64,000 nt of DNA from Leptospiraceae bacterium (GTDB taxonomy: Bacteria; Spirochaetota; Leptospiria; Leptospirales; Leptonemataceae). This document shows positions 47,030-55,168 of the stretch, piece after piece (position 1 is the stretch's first letter; every line of letters starts with the position of its first letter). The stretch spans positions 113,510 through 177,509 of the forward strand of contig JAOACE010000016.1 in assembly GCA_026418015.1 (NCBI GenBank). The letters run 5' to 3'. Made by a program: the position numbers and the translations under genes. The notes beneath the pieces were generated by a model. That model did not search any database. It was not told where the DNA came from and saw nothing but the letters and a program-made list of their open reading frames with translations.

Positions 47030-47048
47030 TAGGGCTCAATGAGCCCTA
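47030..47048. terminator. Bidirectional terminator between SUKH-like gene and broken delta-60 gene
   Basis: TAGGGCTC / GAGCCCTA (47030-47037 and 47041-47048) with a three-base loop, then GATTATTTT on the plus side. Lies between convergent stops. Confidence 0.7.
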
Positions 47049-47050
47049 GA

Positions 47051-47682
47051 TTATTTTACGCGAGAAACACAAATTTGAGAAGGTTGGTTTGTATTCCTAC
47101 AAAGTTCAACTCTCAATAGTTTACCATCTGGTTGAATCAAAGCTTTACTTAAAAAGTTATTTTGTAAAATAGGAATCACTACATAAAAATAACTTTGTCG
47201 TATGTTATTATTCATGTAATGTACATCTCCGAAAGTATTATCAATACTACCATTTTTATGAACATCATAAGATGGATAGTTTGGATGATAATAAGTACCA
47301 CCTATAAAAATTTTGCTACCTTGCAAAATTACAGAATTAATCAAACGAATTTCGTAAACATAGTTTTTATCTGATATGGTAACACCAATATATCCAACAT
47401 CATTAAAGCTAGGATCAAGTTCTCCCACAAGAGGGCTATATGTTCCAAAACCACCTTTATTGCTACCGGAACCGTCATTACCGCTACTTCCTGAACCACC
47501 ATTATTGTTACCCGAACCGTTGCTTCTGCCAGAATCATTACTATTTCCGCGCCATTTGCATTATCCGAAGTTCCACTAGAAGAATTGTCTACTAAGGGCA
47601 ACAACAATGGAGCTTGATTTTTTTATGACAATTGCCAAAAATTACAAAAATTAATAGAAACAAAATCAATGTTTTTATGCAT
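47051..47682 (-). pseudogene. Frameshifted delta-60-repeat lipoprotein
   Basis: A lipoprotein split over three frames. Reading from ATG 47682, dropping one A from the A5 run (47672-47676) gives a lipoprotein signal MHKTLILFLLIFVIFGNC. Adding one A to the A7 run (T7 on the plus strand, 47618-47624) leads into NQAPLLLPLVDNSSSGTSD; adding one base near 47550 (GGCGCGG) leads into a Gly/Ser/Asn-rich linker, then GELDPSFNDVGYIG, KNGSIDNTFG and ALIQPDGKLL, delta-60 signatures, to the stop at 47051. Net +1 restores 210 codons. Related to the intact gene at 12142. Either a decayed gene or phase-variable. Confidence 0.8.
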
Positions 47683-47772
47683 ATTTTTGTCAGCTTTGTC
47701 TTCCCTATAACGTCCCTTATATTATTATAATTTCTCTTTACGATAAAAAATCAAAAAATAATATAAAAAAAT

Positions 47773-48972
47773 ATGAATATCTCGCCATGGAAAAAATTTT
47801 ATTTACCTATTGGTATATTGTTTGGGTTTTTATTAGGCATAATTATTGGATTTTTTTTCCCTTTGTTTGCATCAAATTTAAAATGGTTGGGAGTATTATT
47901 CTTAAAATCTTTAAAAATGATCATTGTTCCCTTGGTTATGTTATCTATTATAAATGGTATTGGTAAAATGGGTAATTTACAGACCCTAGGCAAAAAAGGA
48001 TTTTATGTATTTTTGTATTTTATTTCTACAACAATGTTGTCAGTTTTATTGGGAATTTTTCTTACAATCTTTTTAGGCTTTGGAGATATAAAACCCTCTA
48101 TAACAGAAGAAAAAGTAAAACCTATTCAACTACAAATCGTGGATATTTTTTTAAATATGATTCCCTCCAACATATTTGATGCAATGTCCAAAGGGGAGAT
48201 TTTGCCTACCATTGTGTTTTCTATATTGTTAGGGGGAACAATGATAACGCAAGGGGAAAAGGCAGAAGAAGTGTTTCGAATTTTCTCTGTTTTAGAAGAA
48301 GCGATCATAAAAATAGTGCATTTAATCTTGTGGTTTGCACCAATAGGAATCTTAGGATTGATTGCAGGGAAAATATCCGAAGATAGCGATAAATTTTTGC
48401 GTGATTTGTTTTTATTACAGTATTATGCGCGCAATGTTTTAGTAGGGTTGTTAATACATGGCTTTATTGTACTGCCATTCATTTATTTTATTTTTTTAAA
48501 AAAGAATCCTTATAGTTATATCAAAAAAATGGGAGTAGCCTTAGGAACAGCTTTTTCTACTGCTTCGAGTTCTGCTTCTTTACCAGTGACGATTGATTGT
48601 GTAGAAAATAAAGCAAACATTCGTTCCGAAACAGCTGGAATTGTTTTGCCTTTGGGAGCAACCATCAACATGGATGGTACTGCTTTATACGAAGCAGTTG
48701 CTGCAATTTTTATTGCTTATGTTTCGAATGTTCCTCTTGATTTTTATTCGATGCTCTTAATATTTTTAACTTCGACGTTGGCTGCTATTGGTGCAGCTGG
48801 CATACCAGAGGCTGGTTTAGTTACTATGACCATCGTTCTTAATTCCGTGGGACTACCATTAGAAGGTATAACCTTAATTCTATCTATCGACTGGTTTTTA
48901 GATCGTTGTCGTACAGCTATAAATGTATTAGGAGATACCATTGGTGCAGCCATTATCGATAGAATCGATTAA
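47773..48972 (+). CDS. Dicarboxylate/amino-acid:cation symporter (DAACS/GltP family)
   Basis: Na+- or H+-coupled uptake of glutamate, aspartate or C4-dicarboxylates. 399 aa with eight helices and two re-entrant hairpins: SSSASLPVT (HP1), NMDGTALYEAVAAIF (helix 7 with the NMDG Na+ site), AAIGAAGIPEAGLVT (HP2) and DRCRTAINVLGD (helix 8, substrate Asp, Arg, Asn). The Arg in DWFLDRCRTA suggests an acidic amino acid or dicarboxylate substrate. No Shine-Dalgarno recognised. Stands alone. Confidence 0.93.
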   Translation: MNISPWKKFYLPIGILFGFLLGIIIGFFFPLFASNLKWLGVLFLKSLKMIIVPLVMLSIINGIGKMGNLQTLGKKGFYVFLYFISTTMLSVLLGIFLTIFLGFGDIKPSITEEKVKPIQLQIVDIFLNMIPSNIFDAMSKGEILPTIVFSILLGGTMITQGEKAEEVFRIFSVLEEAIIKIVHLILWFAPIGILGLIAGKISEDSDKFLRDLFLLQYYARNVLVGLLIHGFIVLPFIYFIFLKKNPYSYIKKMGVALGTAFSTASSSASLPVTIDCVENKANIRSETAGIVLPLGATINMDGTALYEAVAAIFIAYVSNVPLDFYSMLLIFLTSTLAAIGAAGIPEAGLVTMTIVLNSVGLPLEGITLILSIDWFLDRCRTAINVLGDTIGAAIIDRID

Positions 48973-49854
48973 TTATAAATTTTTGATAAATTCTAGCGTT
49001 TGATTCGCTGTGTTAATGGGATCTTCCATAGGGAAAAAATGCGATCCCGATTCGTGAATTATGTATTTAGATTTGGGATGATTTTTTGTAAGCAATTTAC
49101 ATGCGCGAATCGGACATACATTCGAATTCTTTGTAGCATATACAAATATCGGTTGCTTTAATTTTTTATAGTAATTCCAATGGCCAAATTTTAAGCTTCG
49201 AAAAATCTTCGCTTCTATGTGTTTGGGTAAACATAACTTATATGTATCAGAATTCGTATCGTGATAAAAGCAGGAATTCAGATAATCGTGAAATACCTCT
49301 TTATCCCAATCTTTAAATGCGGGACTTAATCGATAACTTTTTTCTATAACTTTTAGGCTTTTAAACTCATCGCGACGTTTTTCTGCCATCGAAGCTAATG
49401 GTGTGTCGATAAAATTGGCTAAAAAACTCAGTATAGGGGTTAACACAACGGGGTCCCAACAACTTACAGATTGAATATCTTCTTGGTTGATGGATGCAGC
49501 AAGCAGGGAACTTGCTCCGCCCAAAGAATGTCCTATTAAATGAAACCCTAAAACATTATATACATTTTTTATGTGTTGAATAAAAGCCAAGATTTGATCT
49601 CTAAAAAAATACCAATCCGAAAATTGATCATAATTTTCGGATTGATTATGACCACAAAAATTAAGAGCAAAAACATTGTATTGTTGTTCGTAAAAAATTT
49701 TTAATAACTTTAAGTAGGTTTGCGCCGAATATCCATTTGCATGTAAAAACAAAACATTTTTATTATCTTTGGAATGAAATAAACTCAAATAGGTTAATTT
49801 AATTTTTGCTTTTTGTGTTTCGAAGATAAAATGATTCTCTTGTAGAATATTCAT
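48973..49854 (-). CDS. Alpha/beta hydrolase
   Basis: 293 aa, soluble. LFLHANGYSAQTY replaces the usual HGxxG oxyanion strand, a variant seen in esterase-like relatives. The nucleophile elbow is LIGHSLGGAS, and the final His is in ESGSHFFPMEDP. Acid likely in the TKNSNVCPIRA region, not certain. The frame is open to 49893, but ATG 49854 gives the natural start. It follows the CoA-binding gene on the same strand by about 45 bases. Substrate unknown. Confidence 0.78.
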   Translation of the reverse strand: MNILQENHFIFETQKAKIKLTYLSLFHSKDNKNVLFLHANGYSAQTYLKLLKIFYEQQYNVFALNFCGHNQSENYDQFSDWYFFRDQILAFIQHIKNVYNVLGFHLIGHSLGGASSLLAASINQEDIQSVSCWDPVVLTPILSFLANFIDTPLASMAEKRRDEFKSLKVIEKSYRLSPAFKDWDKEVFHDYLNSCFYHDTNSDTYKLCLPKHIEAKIFRSLKFGHWNYYKKLKQPIFVYATKNSNVCPIRACKLLTKNHPKSKYIIHESGSHFFPMEDPINTANQTLEFIKNL

Positions 49855-49898
49855 AAAAAGATCATTTTTTTTTTCTAATAAAATTACAATCAATTTTT

Positions 49899-50297
49899 TT
49901 AATGTCTACTCATTACCATTACACAAGCATCCATCAAATAATCAAATTGGTGTTTTTCTAAAAATTCACGAACAGCTTCGTCGCCAGCTCCTGGTTGTAT
50001 CCAAACCTTTTTTAAGTTTAATCTTAAAGCATCTTCTAAAAGATTTAAAGTAATCTTAGGTGGAACCACAAACACAACCAAGTCTACTTTTTGTTCTTGA
50101 ACTAATTCTTCTAATGTTTTATAAGCTCTATGACCATCAATAGTAGTAGCTTTGGGATTCACTGGATAAACTGTATAGCCTTTATTTAATAGATCATGAA
50201 AAATCACATTTCCGTATTTGGATTTATCGTTTGTAGCACCTACTAATGCAATCGTGGGGTTTTGTCTTAAATATTGTACTAGATCAAAATTATTCAT
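49899..50297 (-). CDS. CoA-binding protein (YccU-like)
   Basis: 132-aa Rossmann-fold CoA-binding domain. Family segments: IALVGATNDKSKYGNVIFHDLLNKGYTVYPVNP, then VDLVVFVVPP and KKVWIQPGAGDEAVREFLE near the C-terminus. Function of the family is not established. No Shine-Dalgarno; TTGATT sits 35 bases before ATG 50297. Likely co-transcribed with the downstream hydrolase gene. Confidence 0.88.
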   Translation of the reverse strand: MNNFDLVQYLRQNPTIALVGATNDKSKYGNVIFHDLLNKGYTVYPVNPKATTIDGHRAYKTLEELVQEQKVDLVVFVVPPKITLNLLEDALRLNLKKVWIQPGAGDEAVREFLEKHQFDYLMDACVMVMSRH

Positions 50298-50376
50298 AAT
50301 ATTAAAAAAATTATCTATTTAAAAAAATCAAATAATTTATTTTAATTGATGTTTCATAAAAATTGAATTATTATTG

Positions 50377-50406
50377 TTGACAATGAAATCCAATCATTTT
50401 TATTTT
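50377..50406 (+). promoter_or_regulatory. Promoter of the STAS-trpC unit
   Basis: TTGACA (50377-50382), 18-base spacer, TATTTT (50401-50406), about 27 bases before the start codon, with AAAGGGG as ribosome-binding site. A leadered gene. Confidence 0.5.
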
Positions 50407-50433
50407 ACGAAAAAGACATAAAGGGGTGTAAAA

Positions 50434-50769
50434 TTGTTAAAAAAAAAGAAAATCGGAAATGATGTAGTAGTTGTATATCCAGAGGGCAGGTTAGATGTAA
50501 CACGCTCCACAGAATTAGAAGAAGAAATAATGAAGTTAATAGATGAAGGAGCAAGAAATATTATCATGAATTTAGAAAACGTAGAATATATGAGTTCTTC
50601 TGGATTTCGAGCATGTATTGCAATCTTACGTCGTCTAAAAAGCCTTAACGGAAACTTTAAAATTTCCAACGTTAGACCCGCGGTAAAAAGAATTTTCGAT
50701 GTAATTGAATTAACAAGCTTGTTTGATATTTGCGAAACAGAAGAGGAAGCATTAAAAAGTATCCAGTAA
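50434..50769 (+). CDS. STAS-domain anti-sigma factor antagonist (second copy)
   Basis: 111 aa. SpoIIAA/RsbV-type fold with the phosphorylation motif YMSSSGFRA (Ser54-56), preceded by GRLDVTRSTELEEEI and followed by FDVIELTSLFDIC. Start is TTG 50434, preceded by AAAGGGG seven bases upstream. The stop overlaps the trpC ATG by one base, so the two are translationally coupled, an unexpected pairing of a regulator with tryptophan synthesis. Differs from the copy at 32015 over most of its length. Confidence 0.85.
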   Translation: MLKKKKIGNDVVVVYPEGRLDVTRSTELEEEIMKLIDEGARNIIMNLENVEYMSSSGFRACIAILRRLKSLNGNFKISNVRPAVKRIFDVIELTSLFDICETEEEALKSIQ

Positions 50770-51569
50770 TGGTATTAGAACAAATCATCCAGCAAAAAAA
50801 AAAGGAAGTTGAGTTTTTAAAAGAAAAATTAAAAAATCTTTCAAGAGATACAATAGATAACCTTAAAAATCGAAAAAATAGAGCATTTTATCGAGTTTTA
50901 AAAAATAAAAAACCCTTCGCTGTTATTGCCGAGTGCAAAAAAGCAAGTCCTTCTCTTGGTGTAATCAGAGAAAATTATGATCCTCTATCCATAGCCCAAA
51001 ATTACGAACAGTTGGGGGCAGATGCAATTTCTGTTTTGACAGACGAAAATTTCTTTCAAGGTAGTATAGAAGATTTAGACAAAATCAGTAAAGCTGTCTC
51101 TATACCTGTTCTAAGGAAAGATTTTATTATTTCCAAAGAACAAATCTTGGAAGCAAAACTAAACGGTGCAGATGCAATTTTATTGATAGTCCGAATCCTA
51201 AAAGAAGATGAATTCGTAAAACTGTGGGAATATGCCAATGAGTTGAATTTAGATTGTTTAGTAGAAACCCACAACGAAAAAGAAATAGAGTTGGCTTTAA
51301 AATATCCTGTTAAAGTTTTAGGTATTAATCATCGCGATTTGGATACATTAAAAATCAACATGGATTTATCGATTCAATATGCTCCTATGATAAAAAAATC
51401 TTATCCCGATGTAGCAATTATTGCAGAATCTGGTATAGAAGAACCCAATAAAATAAAAGAACTTTCGCAATACGTAGACGGATTTTTAATCGGTACCTAC
51501 TTTATGAAGTCTTCGAACATAAAAGAAGCATGGAAACATCTTTTAAATCAAAATATAATCCTTCGTTAA
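50769..51569 (+). CDS. trpC: Indole-3-glycerol-phosphate synthase
   Basis: TIM-barrel enzyme of tryptophan synthesis. The N-terminal EFLKEKL helix precedes the active site: Glu55 and Lys57 in IAECKKASPS, LRKDFIISKEQILEA, AILLIVRIL, LVETHNEKE, GINHRDLDTL (usually INNRNL) and AESGI. 266 aa, standard. The START codon ATG overlaps the STAS stop. No other trp genes are nearby. His instead of Asn in the INNRNL motif is a mild variation. Confidence 0.95.
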   Translation: MVLEQIIQQKKKEVEFLKEKLKNLSRDTIDNLKNRKNRAFYRVLKNKKPFAVIAECKKASPSLGVIRENYDPLSIAQNYEQLGADAISVLTDENFFQGSIEDLDKISKAVSIPVLRKDFIISKEQILEAKLNGADAILLIVRILKEDEFVKLWEYANELNLDCLVETHNEKEIELALKYPVKVLGINHRDLDTLKINMDLSIQYAPMIKKSYPDVAIIAESGIEEPNKIKELSQYVDGFLIGTYFMKSSNIKEAWKHLLNQNIILR

Positions 51570-53098
51570 AATTCAAAAGTGTAGTATTTTAGGATCAATT
51601 TGCCTTTTATTTCTTTTCCTAATAGAATGATTGCATTTTCTTCTTCGAAATAGATGTAATAGGTTCGATTTACATCGAAGTTATTTTCATCAAAATAGAG
51701 AAGAGGACTCGATTCGTGTTCAATTTGAATGGAGCTTGCAATAGGAATTCGCGATAGTTTAATCAAAGAATGTTTTGCTAAATTCTTATAAAATATATTT
51801 TCTAAGAAATCGTCATACTCTTCGTTGCAAATACTAAAAACACTTCCACCAGTCTTTTGTGCAAGTAGCTTTAAATCCACTACAAACTGATAGGTACTTT
51901 CTTTGTTGGAATAATTCCAGAAATAGTTGGTTATTACACTTTTATTAGAACAATCGTCAGGAAGATGATTTTTATTGAGTGGCATAATGGAATAAAAAGG
52001 AATTTTACTTTGAACAAATATATTTTTTTCTTCGTTGAACTTTTCTTTTTTTATAAGATAATATTGATCACTTTTATCTGTAATACAGATTATCGATAAG
52101 TTAGAAATAGATTGATCATTACAATTCGAATCTGATAAAAATTTTTCTGCGACATACACACAAGAACTTTGATGGTTTTTAATAAGTTTTATTTTATTAA
52201 GATTTTCTTCGAAAAGCTTTTTGTTGTTGGTAAAAGGGCTTTTTAATTTACAACTATCGGTTGTTAATAGACCAATAGAAAAGTTGTTAGAATATAAAGA
52301 AATTTTATCAAAATAATTTAATATATTTTTTTTTACTAAATCAAATTCTTGGCTCATAGAAATGCTGTTGTCCAAAACCAATAATATGTTCAATGGAGAT
52401 GGTGGTTTTATATCGATGTGTTCTTCGTATTCAATGTATGTGATGTTAGGTGGCAGAATATTCGTCGTTGCTAAAATCTTTTCGATCAAGTATTTATGAT
52501 GATTGTATTGGTTTTTTGGGATAACAATACCTAAAATAAATAAATCTTTGTTTTGATTTTCGATCAATTTTAATTGTAACCGATAAAACAAAAATTGATT
52601 CTTCGAGTGTTCTTGTATTTCTTTTATAGCCAAATTTTTATCGATTGTTTGAAGGATTAAATTCGTTATTTCGATTGTGGTATGGGATTTTGCTAATACA
52701 ATGTCAAGAAGAACGTTAATGGAATGATAATAATAATTCAATATTTCGAAGCATTGATAAAATTTTTTTTCTAAACATCCCGTAGATTTTAAGATTGGTT
52801 TTATTTGATTCTCTTTTCTAAGAACAAGATTATATCCATCCTTAGCAAGTAATTCTAAATGGGAAATTTTTTTTAGTATTTCTTCGACAAAATTATTAAT
52901 AGTACGATGGGGGATTTTTAGAATAAAAAAAATAACATCGTCGTCTTTAATTTTAAATAAACGTAGGTTTTCTAAATTGCTCTTTACTTCTATTGCTTCT
53001 TCTGGTAAAAGTATGGTGTAATTTTGAATATTTACAGGTTTAATATCAGCATATAAAAGATTAATCCAAAGAAAAAAGATCGCTACGAAATACTTCAT
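51566..53098 (-). CDS. Secreted von Willebrand factor A domain protein
   Basis: 510 aa. Signal (MKYFVAIFFLWINLLYAD) without a lipobox. The N-terminal half (about 20-240) is helical and beta, no family known. The VWA domain (about 245-460) begins LLVLDNSISMSQ with a MIDAS DxSxS, and contains CITDKSDQY as a second metal segment and a four-Cys pattern (TTDSCKLK, HQSSCVYVAE, DDCSNKS, SICNEEY). Ends with a beta tail. Paralogue of the next gene. No Shine-Dalgarno; TTGATT begins 36 bases before ATG 53098. Role perhaps adhesion; inference. Confidence 0.75.
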   Translation of the reverse strand: MKYFVAIFFLWINLLYADIKPVNIQNYTILLPEEAIEVKSNLENLRLFKIKDDDVIFFILKIPHRTINNFVEEILKKISHLELLAKDGYNLVLRKENQIKPILKSTGCLEKKFYQCFEILNYYYHSINVLLDIVLAKSHTTIEITNLILQTIDKNLAIKEIQEHSKNQFLFYRLQLKLIENQNKDLFILGIVIPKNQYNHHKYLIEKILATTNILPPNITYIEYEEHIDIKPPSPLNILLVLDNSISMSQEFDLVKKNILNYFDKISLYSNNFSIGLLTTDSCKLKSPFTNNKKLFEENLNKIKLIKNHQSSCVYVAEKFLSDSNCNDQSISNLSIICITDKSDQYYLIKKEKFNEEKNIFVQSKIPFYSIMPLNKNHLPDDCSNKSVITNYFWNYSNKESTYQFVVDLKLLAQKTGGSVFSICNEEYDDFLENIFYKNLAKHSLIKLSRIPIASSIQIEHESSPLLYFDENNFDVNRTYYIYFEEENAIILLGKEIKGKLILKYYTFEF

Positions 53099-53162
53099 TA
53101 CGTACACTTTTAAATATAATTTTTTTTGAATCAAGCTTAAAAAATTAATTCTTTAATAAAAC

Positions 53163-53191
53163 AAAAAAGTGCCCCCCGCCGTTGGGGGAGC
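53163..53191 (-). terminator. Rho-independent terminator after the VWA lipoprotein gene
   Basis: Read on the minus strand: GCTCCCCC pairs with GGGGGGC across a short loop, followed by A-C-TTTTTTG. G+C-rich stem, strongly contrasting with the surrounding DNA. Confidence 0.7.
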
Positions 53192-53248
53192 CAAACGTGA
53201 GGCTATTTTAATTCATTAAACGGAGGCGAAAATTCGTTAAAAATGCTT

Positions 53249-54978
53249 CTATTGTGCATAAGATTGATAGGCAATTTTAATTTGAGCGCCAACTTCTGGT
53301 AATCTACCAGTAAAAACGATTTTATTCTCGCTAGAAATATACTTATACCCCGTTGTACCAGCTGGTGGTGTAGTTGTTCTGGGGATTTCTACATCGTTTA
53401 CATATACTTTAATCGTAGAAGAAATAGGTATTCTTGTTAATGAATAAGAACTTGCTTTCGCTGCAACTTGATCTGCTAATTGTTGTAAAAATGCTCCATA
53501 GTTTTCGCCACAAATACTGGAGACACTACCGCCTGTATTTTCTGCTAATGTTTTAAGGTTTAATGCTGCGGTTGGAAAAACACTAGAACTAAAATTATAA
53601 TAAACATTTGCACTTCCATTAACGCCAGTACAAGAACCATGTTGACCAGAATCGTCCAAAGGAATTACTCCATAGAATGGTATGTTGTTTTGTGTAAAAA
53701 TGTTGTCTGTTAAATTAAAGCGAGGTGCATCTGTATCGCTTCCACTTCCATCCCATTTTGTATAAGCATCACTTTCGTCGGTTATACAAATCACTGTTAG
53801 AGTGGAACCGCTTCGAGGATATCCAGCATTTGCAACTGTATTTAAAGAACCTAAACCATTGGTTAATATCGCTCCCATGTTATTAGGAGAAGTCGTGGAC
53901 AACGCTTTCTCTGCATAATAAGTACAGCTTTCTTTACCTGAACCGCTAGTTCCTGCGCGAATATTGCTTTCGAATTCGTTTCTTGTACTTGTAAAACCTG
54001 TTCCTCGTAAATTCGAATTATCTGTCGTAATTGTACCAATTTTAAAGTCTACTCCTAAGCTGTTTAGTCGATCAAAGAATGCTAAGGAATTATTGGCAAC
54101 AGCTGTTTGTTCTTCGCTCATGGAACCAGAATTGTCTATAACAAATAAGAAATCTGCTTTTGGTGGATTATCGGCTAATAAGATGTCTATATAGTCTTGT
54201 GGTTGTGAATTCACAGGACCAATGTTTGTTCCATCTGTTAATCCACTTAATGCATCTTCAACGTTTGCATAATTCGATACAGTTGTAACACCAACGACAA
54301 TAACTGCATTACCATTGGAATCTTGGCTTGCTTGAATCACAATACGAAATTGGTTTACAACATCTGCGGAAGGTGGATCGTCAGGAAAATTCGATACATT
54401 ACCACTTCCATCAACTGTACCAATTAATGCTATTAAGCTATTTCTTACATCATTTGCTGTATAAGCATTTTTTAGAGTCAATTGTATATTAGCAACTTCT
54501 GTGGGTAGAATTGAATTGCTTAATGATTGTCTACTAATCAAACTATAACCATTGTTGGAAACTTCATTCCAGTTTGCTACTGTGGTTAAAATTCTATCCA
54601 AGAGACAAGAAACATTTGCACAATTTGGAACTACTGAACCAAAAGCATTAGTGTTATTGTCTGGACCTGCTAATACCACGCCAACAAAGGAACCATCTGG
54701 ATTTTGTTGTTGGGTAAATTGGGTATTATCATAACTAATTTGCAGACTGCCACCAACGTTTTGATTCGATGAGTTATTATTTCCAGAATTATCACTGCTG
54801 CTATTGTTATTTGAACCACTGTTATCCAAAGGTATTGTAGTAACATTACTACTATTATCGCTTATGGCAGCCTGATCAAGGCTTCCCAAAAACCATAAAA
54901 AGGGTGTTTTTTCTTACCGCAATTGGCAGCAACTAACAAAAGAAGCATCAAAACCAATAATTTACTAAACCACTTCAT
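53249..54978 (-). pseudogene. VWA-domain lipoprotein with a poly-A frameshift after the lipobox
   Basis: From ATG 54978 (GGAGG six bases upstream) the frame reads a lipoprotein signal (VLMLLLLVAANC). Then an A6 run (T6 on the plus strand, 54907-54912) puts the frame out. A seventh A would join it to the 546-codon frame ending at 53249, for a total of 576 residues. Downstream frame: Asn/Ser/Gly-rich linker (residues 40-80), beta-rich domain, then VWA with FLFVIDNSGSMSEEQ (MIDAS), ICITDESDAY, four Cys matching the paralogue (51566), and a C-terminal beta tail. Probably phase-variable or recently broken; a translational slip on the A-run would also restore it. Confidence 0.8.
54907..54912. repeat. 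Homopolymer tract at the frameshift of the VWA lipoprotein
   Basis: T6 on the plus strand, A6 in the message, directly after the lipobox Cys and GKK. Adding one A restores the frame. Confidence 0.7.
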
Positions 54979-55168
54979 ATCAACCTCCAATGAATATATT
55001 TTTACTTAAAGATAATAGACGTAAAATTTTGTATTTTTTTAAAATTTTTTTAGAAAAAACGTGAAAATTTTTAATTTTTTTTCGGATTTTATTCGATTTT
55101 TTAAAAATTTTCTGTTTTATATTTTTAAATTGCCTAATAAATAGAAAAAAAAATTATCGATAATCATT
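54979..55168. other. 190-base AT-rich divergent spacer
   Basis: Between the VWA lipoprotein and lepB. Contains repeated A- and T-tracts with few other bases and is likely to be intrinsically curved. A GATAAT lies at 55159-55164 just upstream of the lepB ATG. No gene seen. Confidence 0.5.
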
